DNA of 64,000 nucleotides from Hepsetus odoe (GCA_017165825.1 CM029384.1:18227067-18291066); one strand, 5' to 3'; counted from the first letter of the stretch, positions 33,601-44,724 are shown. Program-made: numbers and translations. The notes: a model not told the origin generated them from the letters alone.

Positions 33601-35471
33601 CAGGGCCATTTTTTTCTGTCTGCTATACTAAAAATCACGTGTTCATGTGCACACATGCACACGCACACACACACAAATTAAACTATAATTAAACCAATTA
33701 AATTTCAGAGATGAGATTAAGAGCAGAACAGGAGCATCACTGCCCTCTGTTTGCACTGTCTGCAGGACAATTTGTTCACACACAACCTTTCTACAGCCTT
33801 TTATATAGGACTTATCTTATGAAAGGATTTTTACTGCTTGTGTCATTTATCATCTGCACTAAGAACTGGTTAAGTAATCCAGGGATTCAGGGATTTGTTG
33901 TATTTCATGACAATGCTGAGAAACATGTCCCGAACATACTTTAATGTCAAAATTTCATGTATATAATCACAAACATTTTCAAAGCTTTAAAATGCCAGCA
34001 GCTTTTTACATTTTGTGGTGACTCCATGATGAATAAACTGAAAAAAAAAGACATTGCATAAAAACAAATCTGAAGTGAACAATAATATTTTGTGAATCGT
34101 ATTTTGTTAAGATTTACATTTACGGCATTTAGCAGATGCCCCTAGGCATCAAGAGGCAATTCCTGATTACAGGGACAGTAACCCTGAAGCATCTTGGGGT
34201 TCAGGGTTTTGCTCAGGAACCCAATGGTGGTAGTACTGGAAATGGGAACTGAACCTGTAACCTCTTGGGCCATAGCAGAGTATCCCACCACTAGACCACC
34301 ACCCCCCATATATAGAAGGATAAGGAAAAAAATACACTTATGAATAAGATTTCAAAAGCCATGCAAAGAGTTTGTGACTATAATTAGAGGAGTAACTTAC
34401 TTGATTCATCCCACCATTGCTATTGGAGTCAATGGATCTTGGGCTGAAGAAATGATGTTGTTGACTGGCACTTTCAGTACGTGCTCGTCCAGGAATACTA
34501 CCCTCCAATCCATTGGCCTTGTGAACACAGAGGACTTTCCGGAAGCTCTGTTTGAAGTTGTCGGACAAGAAGCCGTAGAGTACAGGGTTGGCACAGCTAT
34601 TCACGTATGTCAGGATTACACAGAGAAAGTAGACTAAAAGGCTCTTCTCTGGGAGGATAACGATGATGTTGATGATGTTGAGGATGAAAAATGGAAACCA
34701 GCAGATCACAAACACAACCACAATGATCACCACCATGCGCGTCACCTTCTTTTCTGATTTGCGCCGCTTGGTGAGCCCTGCCCGGGCTCTAACTGACTTC
34801 ACCTTGAAAACGATGAGGAGGTAGCAGATGGATATGATCAGCAAAGGACAGAAGAATCCTAAAATGGCAGTGCAAAGTATGAAGGAAATTGACCAGACAT
34901 TACGTGGTTCTGGCCAGCTCATGTTGCAGGTGTTTTGCTCAGGTTGAACGTTTGAGTAAATAATGACTGGAAGGGCCAAAATACAGGACAAGCCCCACAC
35001 CATACCATTTGTCACCTTAGCCACATTAGGCCGCCGCCATTTAGCACTGCGGATGGGATGAACCACAGCCATGTAGCGGTCAATACTCATCACTGTTAAA
35101 CAAAAGGTACTGGTGAACTGACTGATGCTGTCCGCATACATAACAATACGGCACATGAAGTTGCCAAACGGCCAGTAGTTGAGCACATTGTGAGTGGTGA
35201 GGAAGGGAAGTGCAAGTATGTATAGTTCATCAGCTATTGCCAGGTTTAAGATATACATGTTGGTAACTGTCTTCATCTTGGCATATCTCAAAACCACAAA
35301 GATAACTAACGTATTTCCGGTCAAACCCAGTATGAAGACGATGAGATAAATCACAGCCACAATCTTAGTACTGTCAAAGTTAGTTGGGTGAGTGGGTTCA
35401 GTTGTGTTTGCGCCGTTGATGGAACCTTGGTTCAGATAATCAAGATCAGACATGTTCCCTTGGGTCTCCAT
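30600..35471 (-). CDS. sstr5: Somatostatin receptor, type 5-like, three coding exons
   Basis: A Gi-coupled receptor for somatostatin. Proposed coding exons are 35471-34401, 31182-31156 and 30671-30600, giving 389 residues with every junction in phase 0. The large exon starts METQGNMSDL and has seven spans. Visible marks are the TM2 Asp81, Cys107 and Cys182 (disulfide pair), the TM3 ligand Asp114 in MYADSISQF, DRYMAVVHP (131-139), Trp258, the signature NSCANPVLYGFLSDNF (291-306) and Cys315 as a palmitoylation site. N-glycosylation sites are N6 and N22. The loop motif TCNMSWPEP and YGFLSDNFKQSF fit SSTR5 better than SSTR2 or SSTR3. The frame of the large exon runs on to a stop at 34338, but a strong donor (CAA|GTAAGT) lies at 34401/34400. 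Two small exons then encode EVKRLHTSK and a 23-residue end closing with NQSTI, a PDZ-type tail. The frame is open 41 codons upstream of METQ, but acceptor-like sequence at about 35531 suggests that part is intron. Receptor identity is firm; subtype and tail are less so. Confidence 0.88.
30950..31062 (-). repeat. SINE tail-2 fragment without head
   Basis: Contains GTGCTGGAGCCAATCCCAGC and GGCAGGTGGCCAGTCCATTG, the antisense of the tail-2 module seen at 6879-7128 and 7534-7759. It is not joined to a SINE-A head, so this module also occurs on its own. It lies in the short intron between the last two receptor exons. Confidence 0.6.
31156..31182 (-). CDS. sstr5: Proposed 27-nt coding exon of the somatostatin receptor
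   Basis: Read on the minus strand, a T-rich tract and ACGTCAG are followed by 27 bases encoding EVKRLHTSK and then GTGAATT as donor. Length and phase (0/0) fit between the large receptor exon and the last exon. Support is from splice signals and phase only; there is no transcript evidence here. Confidence 0.65.
31183..32026. other. Part of the large receptor intron, no repeat recognised
   Basis: Lies between the proposed 27-nt exon and a SINE-B. AT-rich, with no coding signal. Confidence 0.5.
32027..32215 (-). mobile_element. SINE-B copy, antisense
   Basis: Runs from ACATTCCATCTAGCAGATGC to CCTCTAGACCACCACCC, with the core GCAACTTGGGGTTAAGGGTT. It lies in the large receptor intron. Confidence 0.8.
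32640..33610 (+). mobile_element. Tc1-like transposase relic split by a SINE
   Basis: Before the SINE, GATCGGCCAAAGAAAACAAC matches the GRPKKTT linker of a Tc1-like transposase. After it come AGCAAAACCCCAAAACAATA (KNPKTT-like), ATCATGCAGCAAGACAATGA (IMQQDN, second catalytic Asp) and GTTTGGACTGGCCAAAGGAC (the ...LDWPSQ region). Frames are broken throughout. A tail-2 SINE sits at 32797-33048. Confidence 0.7.
32790..33055 (-). mobile_element. SINE-A head with tail 2 inside the Tc1-like relic
   Basis: Antisense element of about 252 bp (32797-33048) with the same head plus GACCTGTCCAGGGTGTGTCC tail as at 6866 and 7521. Flanked by GTAAAGC at 32790-32796 and 33049-33055. Confidence 0.82.
34113..34307 (-). 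mobile_element. SINE-B copy, antisense, beside the receptor exon
   Basis: Runs from TTACATTTACGGCATTTAGC to CCACTAGACCACCACCCCCC, with the mid-region diverged. It lies about 90 bp into the large receptor intron, counting from the donor at 34400. Confidence 0.78.
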
Positions 35472-36199
35472 CTTAGGAACACAGTGAAGATTTGAAGAGC
35501 AGGAAGTCCTTTTGCTGGGTTGTGGAAGTTCTAAAAACAAGAGCCTGAAAATGCAATAACATAAGTAATTAGACATTGCTACAGTTCTTTTCAAAGCTGT
35601 TATTATTATTATTAATTTTTTTTTATAACTTTGAACTCAAAGATTGTTCGGACGTTGTAAATTCAGTGACATTTCATGAAAGTGACTCACAAGCAATATA
35701 TCGAATCAGTAGCTTCCAGCCCCAGAGCGGATTCTCCAAACACACATTCTGCATAACAATTGCCAAATATCTGCTCCGACTGGAGATTAGTGAAATCACT
35801 TCTATTTGTGCAAGACTGGGGTTGGACTGTGACTGGAAGGCCATCCCCAAGCGAAAACTAAGCGAGGGTTTACTTGACCTTGACTTAAGTGCCTTTTCTC
35901 CCTGGAGATGAGGCATGCAAGAGGGCAACAGAAGCTATTGTACAAATATATCGCTTTACGTTGAAATTCTGTGAACCACAAATGAAAACACACAGCTAAA
36001 TGTCATTGTTATGAATACAAACAGTTCCTTGCAGATAGAGGCAGATTCACAGAAGCCTTTTGAGTTTACATTAGTGGTGGTGAATATTTAACTTGATGTC
36101 TGTACAATAGGTTTCACTTTGGCCAAAACCGAAGAAGAAAATAAACTATGATTTATGGACTGAACAGTGGCTCCTGCTGAGCAATACCCTGACATTACT

Positions 36200-37010
36200 A
36201 AACCATTTCACGATGTTCAGTTCATCACAGCCGACGATCAGATCAGGCTGCTACACTGACTCGTTCTGATCCGCGCTTAATCTCATGAGTCCGCGCTAAA
36301 GCTGGGAGCGCAAATCAGCGGAGCGTGTGAAACCTTCTGCTCTCCGGGACCATCCCAAGGCGGACGGCTGGGTTTTCGTCGTCCCATTGATTTAGTGTCT
36401 TAGCTCTGGGCGACTTCGCATGACCTTTTCCCACACTGATCTCCAGCCAGTCCCTCTCTGCGCTCTGCATCCTGCACTGACGATGCGTGGCTGGACATTC
36501 AGATATTATTTGCAATTGGGTTTATTTCCAAATCCTGTTTATTTCCCACGTCGGACTTGCTCAAATCGCTGTCCATGGTACTTTTTTTTATTACTTCAAA
36601 TAAATAATGAAACTTCTTACTTTTGGACCGATCTACGTGCAGGTTCCTTGGAGTGTCTGGAGGTTGTTTGGTCGTGTCATGAGAAAGAAGTTAAAAGGAG
36701 AATAAAAGCATCCACACACGTTACTCGGTCCATTCTTGCCTCCGTAGCAAGAGATCAGATGTTAAGATCTAATGCCATGCTGGGCGATATTCGCATTTTC
36801 GGAAGGGTAGGTCCGCTCTGGCGTCTGGATCGCAGAGGACAGAGCTCCTCAGGCGCTGCTCGGGTTCAGGACGCGGTATTTATCCTTGTTGTGCGAGGAG
36901 GGCTCACCTGTGCCAGCAGGGAGACGAGGCGTGAGCGACCGCGCGGGTTTGGGTCGGACACAGCTTCCGTCGTCGGACGAATCAGAGATCAGAGCTTCAA
37001 TTCCCTTTAA
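36200..37010 (-). promoter_or_regulatory. CpG-rich island, presumed sstr promoter and 5' exon
   Basis: This stretch is much richer in G+C and CpG than its surroundings (for example GATCCGCGCTTAATC near 36270 and GCGTGAGCGACCGCGCGGG near 36930). It lies 0.7-1.5 kb upstream of the receptor start, as expected for a promoter with a non-coding first exon. A TATA-like ATAAATA on the minus strand is at about 36874-36880, and a donor-like AAAA|GTAAGA on the minus strand at 36621/36620 could end the first exon. Open frames across it on the plus strand look accidental. Confidence 0.5.
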
Positions 37011-38209
37011 CTGATAGGTATGCAGATTCATGCATAAATGTGAGAAGGAGAGTAAAAAAAGTTACTCCCAAAAAAAAAAAAAAATAAGTTGAAAATAGGT
37101 TTCTCAATCTTAGAAATGCAAACATGCAATCAAGACATTTCTCAAAGGTTTGAAATTGTGTCCATGCTCTGTTCTAGAACTATTTCAGCGTGTTTAACTT
37201 GAAAAAAAATGTGGAGTGTTGTGCCCAGTAGGTGATGCTAAGGAGTAATGTTTTTAAATTTTTTTTCCATTTTATTTGTTTTTTTTATTTTATCCATTTA
37301 TAGACCCTTATTAAAGACTGCACAGATTCTGATTCACTACGTTGGAAAAAATAACAAATAAATAAAAAAATCAGGATAATGCAGTTGAGGGTAAAGACCT
37401 AGTACATTTCATTTGCAGAGCATTAAACAATTCTTCAACAGTAGTTTAGTACTGTTAGAAGATAAGCTGCTCATTTTGTAGAGATGATACATCCACGCTT
37501 GTCCAGCAGCAAAGAACAGCAGTAAAGTGGCGTCTGGATACAAAGCAGATAAAGGACAATTTTTATGTTGCAGGAAAACAGGAGTGGGGGGAGGTCTAAA
37601 TGGGTGTAGGAATACATTTAAAGCAGGAAATGGGCAAATAAGCCAAGTAAAGTATGATTTATTGTGGAATTAGTTTTACAAGAGTTGGAGTGGTAATACA
37701 ACCTGTAATGTAACCTCATTATATAATCTGTGGTGCAAATAAATCCTATCAGTTGACCTTAACCCAACCATGATTAAATGGATCTTTGAGGTGCTTGTTA
37801 CAACAGGCATTGACTTACAATTGTTTAACAGAAATCCATGGCCAAGAGAACAAGCCAAGTACTTCAGTGATAATGGAAAACTCTTGAGAAGAAATAAGAA
37901 GAAACCTATGGAGGAGAGAATTTAAGACCAGCTTTCAGATTAACCACTGAAAAGCAACAAAGTTAAAAGCCTCTAGAAGTGCATGTTTGCCCTGATGAGT
38001 ATGATGATGTGTTGGTGCAAACACTTAAAGTGTGAGATGAGAATAAGGACTGGCCTAAAGTGGAACTTATAATCATGTAGATATTCATGTTTTAAAGGAG
38101 TAACATTTCTGTTTCCATTAGCTATTCTATTGTGTGCAGAATACAAGCCCACTTTGTTGCTGTGATGGAAATGCTTAAATCATATTGACACCTCCACCTT
38201 ATACATTTT
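37011..38209. other. Spacer upstream of the receptor, no gene
   Basis: A poly-A run (about 37070-37084) and T-rich runs only. No exon or named repeat. Confidence 0.5.
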
Positions 38210-38645
38210 TCACATTTACTTTTGCAGTATTTGCCTGACACTCTTATCCAGAGTAATGTGAATCAGTGATTCCAGTTTCAGAGCTGTTCTTCATGGCAGC
38301 AACCTAAGTTTGAGTCAACAAATGTGGATTGACTATTAACCAGCTAAGCCAAAAACTAATTCATTTTTTATCTATTGAGATTGTTGAAAAATTATAAGTG
38401 TTGGACTAGTTAGAAACAATTAGCCACCTGGGTATTCCTTAAACAGGGGGGTCTTCAGACAGCACCTGAAGATAGCAAGGGACTCAGCAGTTCTGACCAC
38501 AAAGAGAAGTTCATTCCACCACTGAGGAGCCAGGACTAAGTCTCTTCCATTTCTTCTGAAGGTTCAAATCAAGCAGTGCTAGACTGAGAGGTTAAGGATG
38601 TGAAGTTTTAAGGATGTGCAAGCAGCCACATGGAGCCAGGGATCC
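38210..38645. repeat. Composite old repeat block
   Basis: Begins with a SINE-B tail-like piece (ACACTCTTATCCAGAGTAAT). It continues with GGGTCTTCAGACAGCACCTG and AAGTTCATTCCACCACTGAG, phrases I know from a common fish interspersed repeat. Class not determined. Confidence 0.45.
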
Positions 38646-39829
38646 CACAGTCCCATGAATTTCTCTTAATCCCATTTTCAACACTAAACTGTCCACTGCA
38701 AAAAACTCTTAAAATGAATAAATCAAATTGTTTGAAAAAAAAAACCCTAAAATACTGCTCATCTGCTTAAAAATAACTTAAAAATCTGAAACAACTTAAA
38801 AATCTGAATCACCTACTCTGTGAAACTCTAAGCACATTCTCATTCACAGAACACATTCAACAGTGTGATGCACGTTGACCCAGAATGATGCACAAAGGCC
38901 CAGAACGTTAAACACAATTACACAGCACTTTTTACTCTCTTTATAAAAGAACAATTACAGACATCCATGGAATTTAATGCCTAAAATGGAAGGTTGTGGA
39001 AATGTACAGTTAATTTAGCGGTAGGTAGCCTTGAAAGACACTGAACATGCACGCCACAACAGAGCTGAATCATTCCTAATATAATTTACATTCATATAAT
39101 GAATGAAATCTTGGACCAGATGCTCAAAGAACTTGTGTAAGAGTGCTATTTTTGGTTCAGTTTTTAAAATCTTTTAAAATCTTATGATCAAATGAAAATC
39201 TTAATTAGGGCTCTAAAATAGATATCAGAATTAATATAAGTATAATCTCAACATGGCAGAATACCTTATGACCTATGCATAGTGTGGAAGATATTTGAAT
39301 CTTAAATTGTTTTACTTCACTCACATCATTTACAGAAATTTCTTTTTCAAGTGCCATTCGCTTGAAGTTTCTTATGTTAAAAATTTCTTTATAGCAAAAT
39401 TTCCCAAAACGTACATTTTTAAGAGCTCTACAAATCAGATAGTGAAAAGAGCTGCAAAATGAGAATTATTCATGTTGTAGGATGTTCATGAATAAAAGTA
39501 ATTGTTAGTAACTCGCTAATGTTGAATGTAGATGTGTGAATTAATGATAAAGGTCAATGGCAATTGCCAATTCTACAGATGCCAAGTAGATGAACGAGCA
39601 GTGTCCGAGAGCCAAAGCATCTACTTGTTCTCCTAACTTATAACTTCTTTAGTGTCTCTCCACACCCTCTCTCACTTTTCAGATTATCTGATTCAGAGGG
39701 CTTTACTGAAATGGTTCTTTTGTAACAAAACAAGTCAGATTAGTTTGGCTGAGCACATAAAACAGTTACTGAACTGTTTAATACATTTATGGGGATTGTT
39801 AAGTTTGAATTAAAACTGCTTCATGTAAT
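38646..39829. other. Spacer, no gene
   Basis: AT-rich sequence; nothing recognised. Confidence 0.5.
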
Positions 39830-40071
39830 ACGGGCAGCGGTGGCCACAGGCTTGGAAGATTGTGGGTTCAAACCCCTTACCAGTAGGTTGCCCTGAGGTA
39901 CCCTTGAGCAAGGTACTGTCCCTGTCACTGCTCCCAATAGGTGCTTTCAATAGCTGCCCCCTGATGCACGGTGTTTGTGTGCATGGGTTAAATGCAGAGG
40001 TCCAATTTCGTTGTGGTTCACTGTGTGCTGTGCTGTGACCTTGCAATGACAAGGGTTGTCACTTTCACTTA
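39830..40071 (+). mobile_element. SINE-A copy with a deletion in the A-box region
   Basis: GGGCAGCGGTGGCCACAGGC shows that about 25 bases after GTGGCC are missing. The B box GGGTTCAAACCCC, core and complete tail 1 are intact, ending GTTGTCACTTTCACTT. Confidence 0.85.
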
Positions 40072-41082
40072 AAATTTATTAACAGAATATCTGAGAATAG
40101 AGAATAAAACATTCAGTTATGTTTAGCCTCCGGCTCCTCTCTGAGGAAATGAATGTTTTATGAAGGGAAGAATTTACCTGAAACATTTCATCCGTGACTT
40201 TTCAACATAGTACATGTCAAACACTCACCATTATGTAATTGCCATGGTGTCAGATCAGTGTTGACAGCCTGTATGACCAAAAATATACCATGTATTGCCT
40301 CTGATTTCATATTATAGTTTCACTCAGTTGCTTAAAGGTTGGAGTTGGAGGATTTTTGTGTTCACTGTCAAATAATTTAAATGTGCTGTCAGCTGACATG
40401 TATCACTTACTCCTTTTGAGTGTTTTTCAAAGCTCATAATGGCTTAGTACTGGAATGGAAGTACTTACAGTCTGTCTATACTACAAGAACATCTACTTTC
40501 TATAACTGAAACTGATATAATAATCTTAATAACAAAAACATAAATGAACAGTTATATAGTGATACACAATACATTAATATGAACATGGTTCTAAAAAAAT
40601 GATCATGTTTATTTCTATCAGTTTGCAATAATCCGTGTTGCAGCTGGTGTTTCAAAAACTGTTTAAATGAGGCAAAAACCCTGGTTTGTCCCTTCTGGGT
40701 GTTTAAGGCTCTAAAGCAGTAAAGGCCATTAAATGCTGCCACTGAAAGTCAGTAGAGTATTGTAGCAACTACAGGTTGTCCCACCTACACCATCCACAGG
40801 AAGGAGGGCCCAGAGTACCTAGGACTGTAGCTGACCAACCCCAGAACAGAGTGTGTGCCACACTGATAAGTGAGCTATCAGCTCTACTCTGTTGCTACCA
40901 GCAACAGCATTCTTTAAACCCAGGATGTGACCTAGAGACACTAGCACAGAATATATAAGGTTCTTCATAGACAAATATTTAGATCACCTAAATTATCATT
41001 TATTAAAAACCGTAAAGTCCTTGAAAGAGACTTTGGCAATGTCTGCATAGATCTTATATATCTTAGGGAGAATACCTCCCTT

Positions 41083-41083
<1 letters not shown>
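40072..41083. other. Spacer, no gene
   Basis: No repeat or exon recognised before the (TA)n run. Confidence 0.5.

Positions 41084-41130
<47 letters not shown>
41084..41130. repeat. (TA)n microsatellite, left of the MITE
   Basis: Uninterrupted TA dinucleotides that end exactly at the first base of the Tc1-like element. Confidence 0.95.
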
Positions 41131-41133
<3 letters not shown>

Positions 41134-41665
41134 TACTGTGCAAAAGTTTTAGGCAGGTGTGGAAAAAATGCTGTAAACAAAGAATGCTTTCAGAAATATA
41201 AATAATGATTGTTTATTTTTATCAATTTACAAAATGCAAAGTGAGCGAACAAAAGAAAAATTGAAATCAAATTATTACAATATTTGGTGTTACTATCTTT
41301 TGCCTTCAAACCAGCATCAATTCTTCTGGCCCTGATCACAGAGCCCTGATCTCAACATCATCCAGTGTGTCTGGATTACATGAAGAGACAGAAGGATGTG
41401 AGGAAGCCTACATCCACAGAAGATCTGTGGTTAGTTCTCCAAGATGTTTGGAACAACCTACCAGCCAAGTTCCTTCAAAAACTGTGTGCAAGTGTACCTA
41501 GAAGAACTGATGATGTTTTGAAGGGAAAGGGTGGTCACACCAAATATTGATTTGATTTAGATTTCTCTTTAGTTCATTCACTGCATTTTGTTGATTGATG
41601 AAAATAAATGATTAACACTTCCATTTCTGAAAGCTTTCTTTGTTTACAGCATTTTTTCCACACCT
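41131..41665 (+). mobile_element. Tc1-like deletion derivative, second copy, embedded in (TA)n
   Basis: Same family as 4433-4895. It starts CAGTACTGTGCAAAAGTTTT and shares the long terminal repeat and the transposase C-terminal remnant. It keeps more of the 3' coding end, reading NLPAKFLQKL and GHTKY (about 41450-41550). The right inverted repeat stops at CCACACCTG, about 22 bases short of a full end, and gives way to GACATG and a second (TA)n. Confidence 0.88.
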
Positions 41666-41669
41666 GGAC

Positions 41670-41672
<3 letters not shown>

Positions 41673-41738
<66 letters not shown>
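41673..41738. repeat. (TA)n microsatellite, right of the MITE
   Basis: About 33 TA units, ending at CAGATTTAG. Confidence 0.95.
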
Positions 41739-41742
<4 letters not shown>

Positions 41743-42539
41743 TTTAGTCTAAAAACTCTGAAACTAAATCTACATATGACAGATGGGATGGATTGGGTTT
41801 AGCATACATCTGAAGAAATCAGTTGTGGCCCTGTTTGTAAGTTTATTACACTAAACAGTGTATTAAACAGCACACTTCCAGCTATGGGAAGTGTCTTGGT
41901 GTGAATGTGTGTGAGTGCATAATGCCTAATCAGCACAGGAACAGCAGACAGATTAGACTGTCATATTAGACTGACACATACTCATGTCTTTCCAACTGTG
42001 TGTTCTGTACACAGCTTGATTTGATTTAACAAACGTTTTGTTGCTGAAACAGGGTTGTCATCCTCATAGGTCATGGATCAAGCATAAAATGCATAATAAA
42101 CTCCATCTCTGTCAGTTTTATCATCGTTTTGAGGGTAACTATTCAATACACAATTGTTCTAGGAAAAACAACTTGCTAAATTGAACACCTATAAATGTGA
42201 AAAAAGGGCTATATGTATATTAGTGGTTCTGTAGTAGTTTCAAAGATAGCCACTAATGGTTACTTTGGCATTCATAAAGGGAGCCAGACAAACAGGTGGC
42301 TTTGGTATCATTTGAATGTGGTGGGAACAGTGCAAATAAATCAAAAGACCAGCTTCATAAGTGATCTCAAAATTTATGGCAGTATTGTAAACAAGAAACT
42401 GTTATTTTAAGAGGAAGTCAATTGCTTCACTATAGTAGCATATGTTCTTTAAACCTGGTGTCATGTCTTAGAGCTTTTGCTGTCTTGTATTTTGCCATTA
42501 TATTTTCCATTTTCATGTATTCCTGTCAGATAATCCCCA
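41739..42539. other. Spacer, no gene
   Basis: Nothing recognised. Confidence 0.5.
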
Positions 42540-44160
42540 TGGATTCAACCAGATCTTCAGCAACCACAAATTAGCAGACATTGAAGTACTCTTCAATGTC
42601 TTTATTTTTCCTAGACTATGTTTCCGAGACAACAATTACAGTAGATCTCTGCTCTGTCCTCCAGCACATATAGAAACACCCCACAGCAGCAGAACACATC
42701 AGTCTAAGTAAAACAGAATTTTGCATTTGAGGTAAAACTTGGCAAGTATTGACACACCCTTATACTCACTTCCCCATGTAGTAATGCTGCATGCAGTTGT
42801 GAATAAAAATTCAAATATGTAACAAATAGAAAGAAAAAAACACAAAAAAACATCCACTTCCAAATAACAAACAAAAAACTAAAACAAAATAAATTTCCCT
42901 GGCAAACACTCATTAAAAGAAATAACTCAAAACAAGATATATCATAATTCTTTCTTGTTGACCTAGTCCTGAGCCAAATAATTCAATGTGGTGTTGGTTG
43001 GCTGGACTAGACTAAGTCCGGACTTTGATGGTAGACAGAAGAACTGGTCAGACTAGAACTTTTTACCAAAACACAGTGAGGAAGTAATATCTGGGATATA
43101 CATGCCTGGCAGTGCCCCCCTGCATACTTCACTCTTATGCTGTCCTCCACCTTGGTTGCTCTACCAGGATAGCAGCTCCCCTCCAGCTGTGGCACATTAT
43201 GAGCTCTCTGCTCCTACAGTCATGCTCCACAGAGACACAGTAATTCACCTCAGTAGCTTAACTAAATCACAAACGTGAAGACAATCTACCACCCAACAAT
43301 ACCCACCATATATCCAGTTCTGCCAAGAGCAATATTCAGTGACTGTTCAGTCAACAGATAGCTCATAAGGTCACTTAAGTCATCACTACAATAAAAATCC
43401 TCACCTGACCTGCAGCTTATCTTGCTGGTGCTTCCCTAGCATCTTCTGTGTTCCCTTGGCTTCTTCATACATCATGCTTAGTACTTAGCCATTAACCCCT
43501 GCACCAACTGCTGCTCTTCTTGGATTATCCACTGTTGTTCCTCTGAAAGCCACATGTGTCACCCAAACAGGACAAGGAGACCAAGCTGTGGCTGCAGTGG
43601 GGAGTTCAATTGTAAGACTACATTAGGTTTCCAAGTTTCCAAGTTTCTTGGAATGAGAAGTATTTAGCAAATTTAAAAGAGTCTGGTTCCACCTTTCACA
43701 TGTATCCCATGTGTCATTATGGATTTTATGGAATTTTCCAGATTGTTGGAGACAGCACCTTGCTCAAATGTACCTTAGTATAAACTACTGGTCGGGGCCT
43801 TTAACCTGTGATCTTCTGATCATCCTCTAAGTGTGAATTAAGAAGAAACTCACCTCTCCTGGCACCAGACCTGGTACCCCACACATTTTGCCTTCTACCT
43901 TACCAACAGCCTCCAGTCACATATTAGGGCCAAAATGCTGCCTTACCCAGGTGAGTTCTGCTCTTTTCTCCACCAGGGCTTGCAATTGCATAAGCAAAGT
44001 GCTGCCAACTGGCTGTACTTCCAATTCTACTTCCCCACTCTCTGTAGATTTCAACCTCAGATCCTTCATGGGTTGGATCTCTTTAAATCCTTTAAATAGG
44101 GAGATTCACCAGGTATGGGAAGTTCCATGTTTTCTAGCCCTTTCTAGGAAGAGTACACTT
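42540..44160 (-). mobile_element. Possible LTR retrotransposon 3' remnant
   Basis: On the minus strand a purine tract, TATGCAGGGGGGCACTGCC (about 43118-43136), resembles the polypurine tract and LTR start of fish Gypsy elements. The following 0.6 kb has an AATAAAGAC polyadenylation-like site near 42600. The 1 kb upstream on that strand (to about 44160) has no intact frame. There is no target duplication and no second LTR. Tentative. Confidence 0.3.
43750..43828 (-). mobile_element. SINE-A fragment, antisense
   Basis: AGCACCTTGCTCAAATGTAC followed by a worn B-box region and GATCTTCTGATCAT. Only the middle of the element remains. Confidence 0.55.
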
Positions 44161-44601
44161 ATAATTTTTAAATAAAATAAGCATGGTTATTTTAAAGAAT
44201 AGTATGATAGCTAATCTTAGTTTACTAAAGAACTATTTACATTTATGTCTGATTTCTCTGGATTACAACTACACACAGATTTTTCCAACCCAACATAAAG
44301 TCCATTTTCAAAGTCAAGATGTGTTATTTGTCAGCAGATTAAATATTTAGAATTCTGACTAGACTGATAATATGTTGATGTGCATTAATTACTAGTACTT
44401 AGCATTTTTGAACATATTCATAGCTGTAAAGGAGAGTGAAATAGCAACATTCATAAGATCACAACAGGGTTTAAAGACATACAGGCATTTTCCATTGTTA
44501 GGGTTAATGTACTTAATGAAGTATGCATCTCAACTTTCTTTATTTTTCTACGTGATTGATCTTTCAATTTTAACTGCATAACCGATTACTTTTTCCTCCA
44601 T

Positions 44602-44629
44602 CCATCCATCCATCCATCCATCCATCCAC
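44602..44629. repeat. (CATC)n short tandem repeat
   Basis: About seven CATC units between otherwise unremarkable sequence. Confidence 0.85.
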
Positions 44630-44724
44630 AGTTTTGCTCAGAATACTTTGTAATCATCCTGTAATTAGCATTTCTTAAACATATGTTGGCAAAAGTTGAA
44701 GATGCAAATTAGAATGCAGTTAAA

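Noticed and set aside
35472..35594. 41-residue N-terminal extension of the receptor (MKRTVAMSNY...)
   Set aside because: Acceptor-like TTTTTAG and TTTTCAG sequences lie within it, and somatostatin receptors start close to the first span; METQ at 35471 fits the family length.
36420..37010. 196-residue plus-strand open frame in the CpG island
   Set aside because: GC-rich DNA gives long chance frames; no family resemblance, and it is opposite the likely receptor promoter.
43888..44175. 95-residue plus-strand frame
   Set aside because: Low complexity of Ser, Thr and Leu with no domain; it lies in a probable retroelement remnant.
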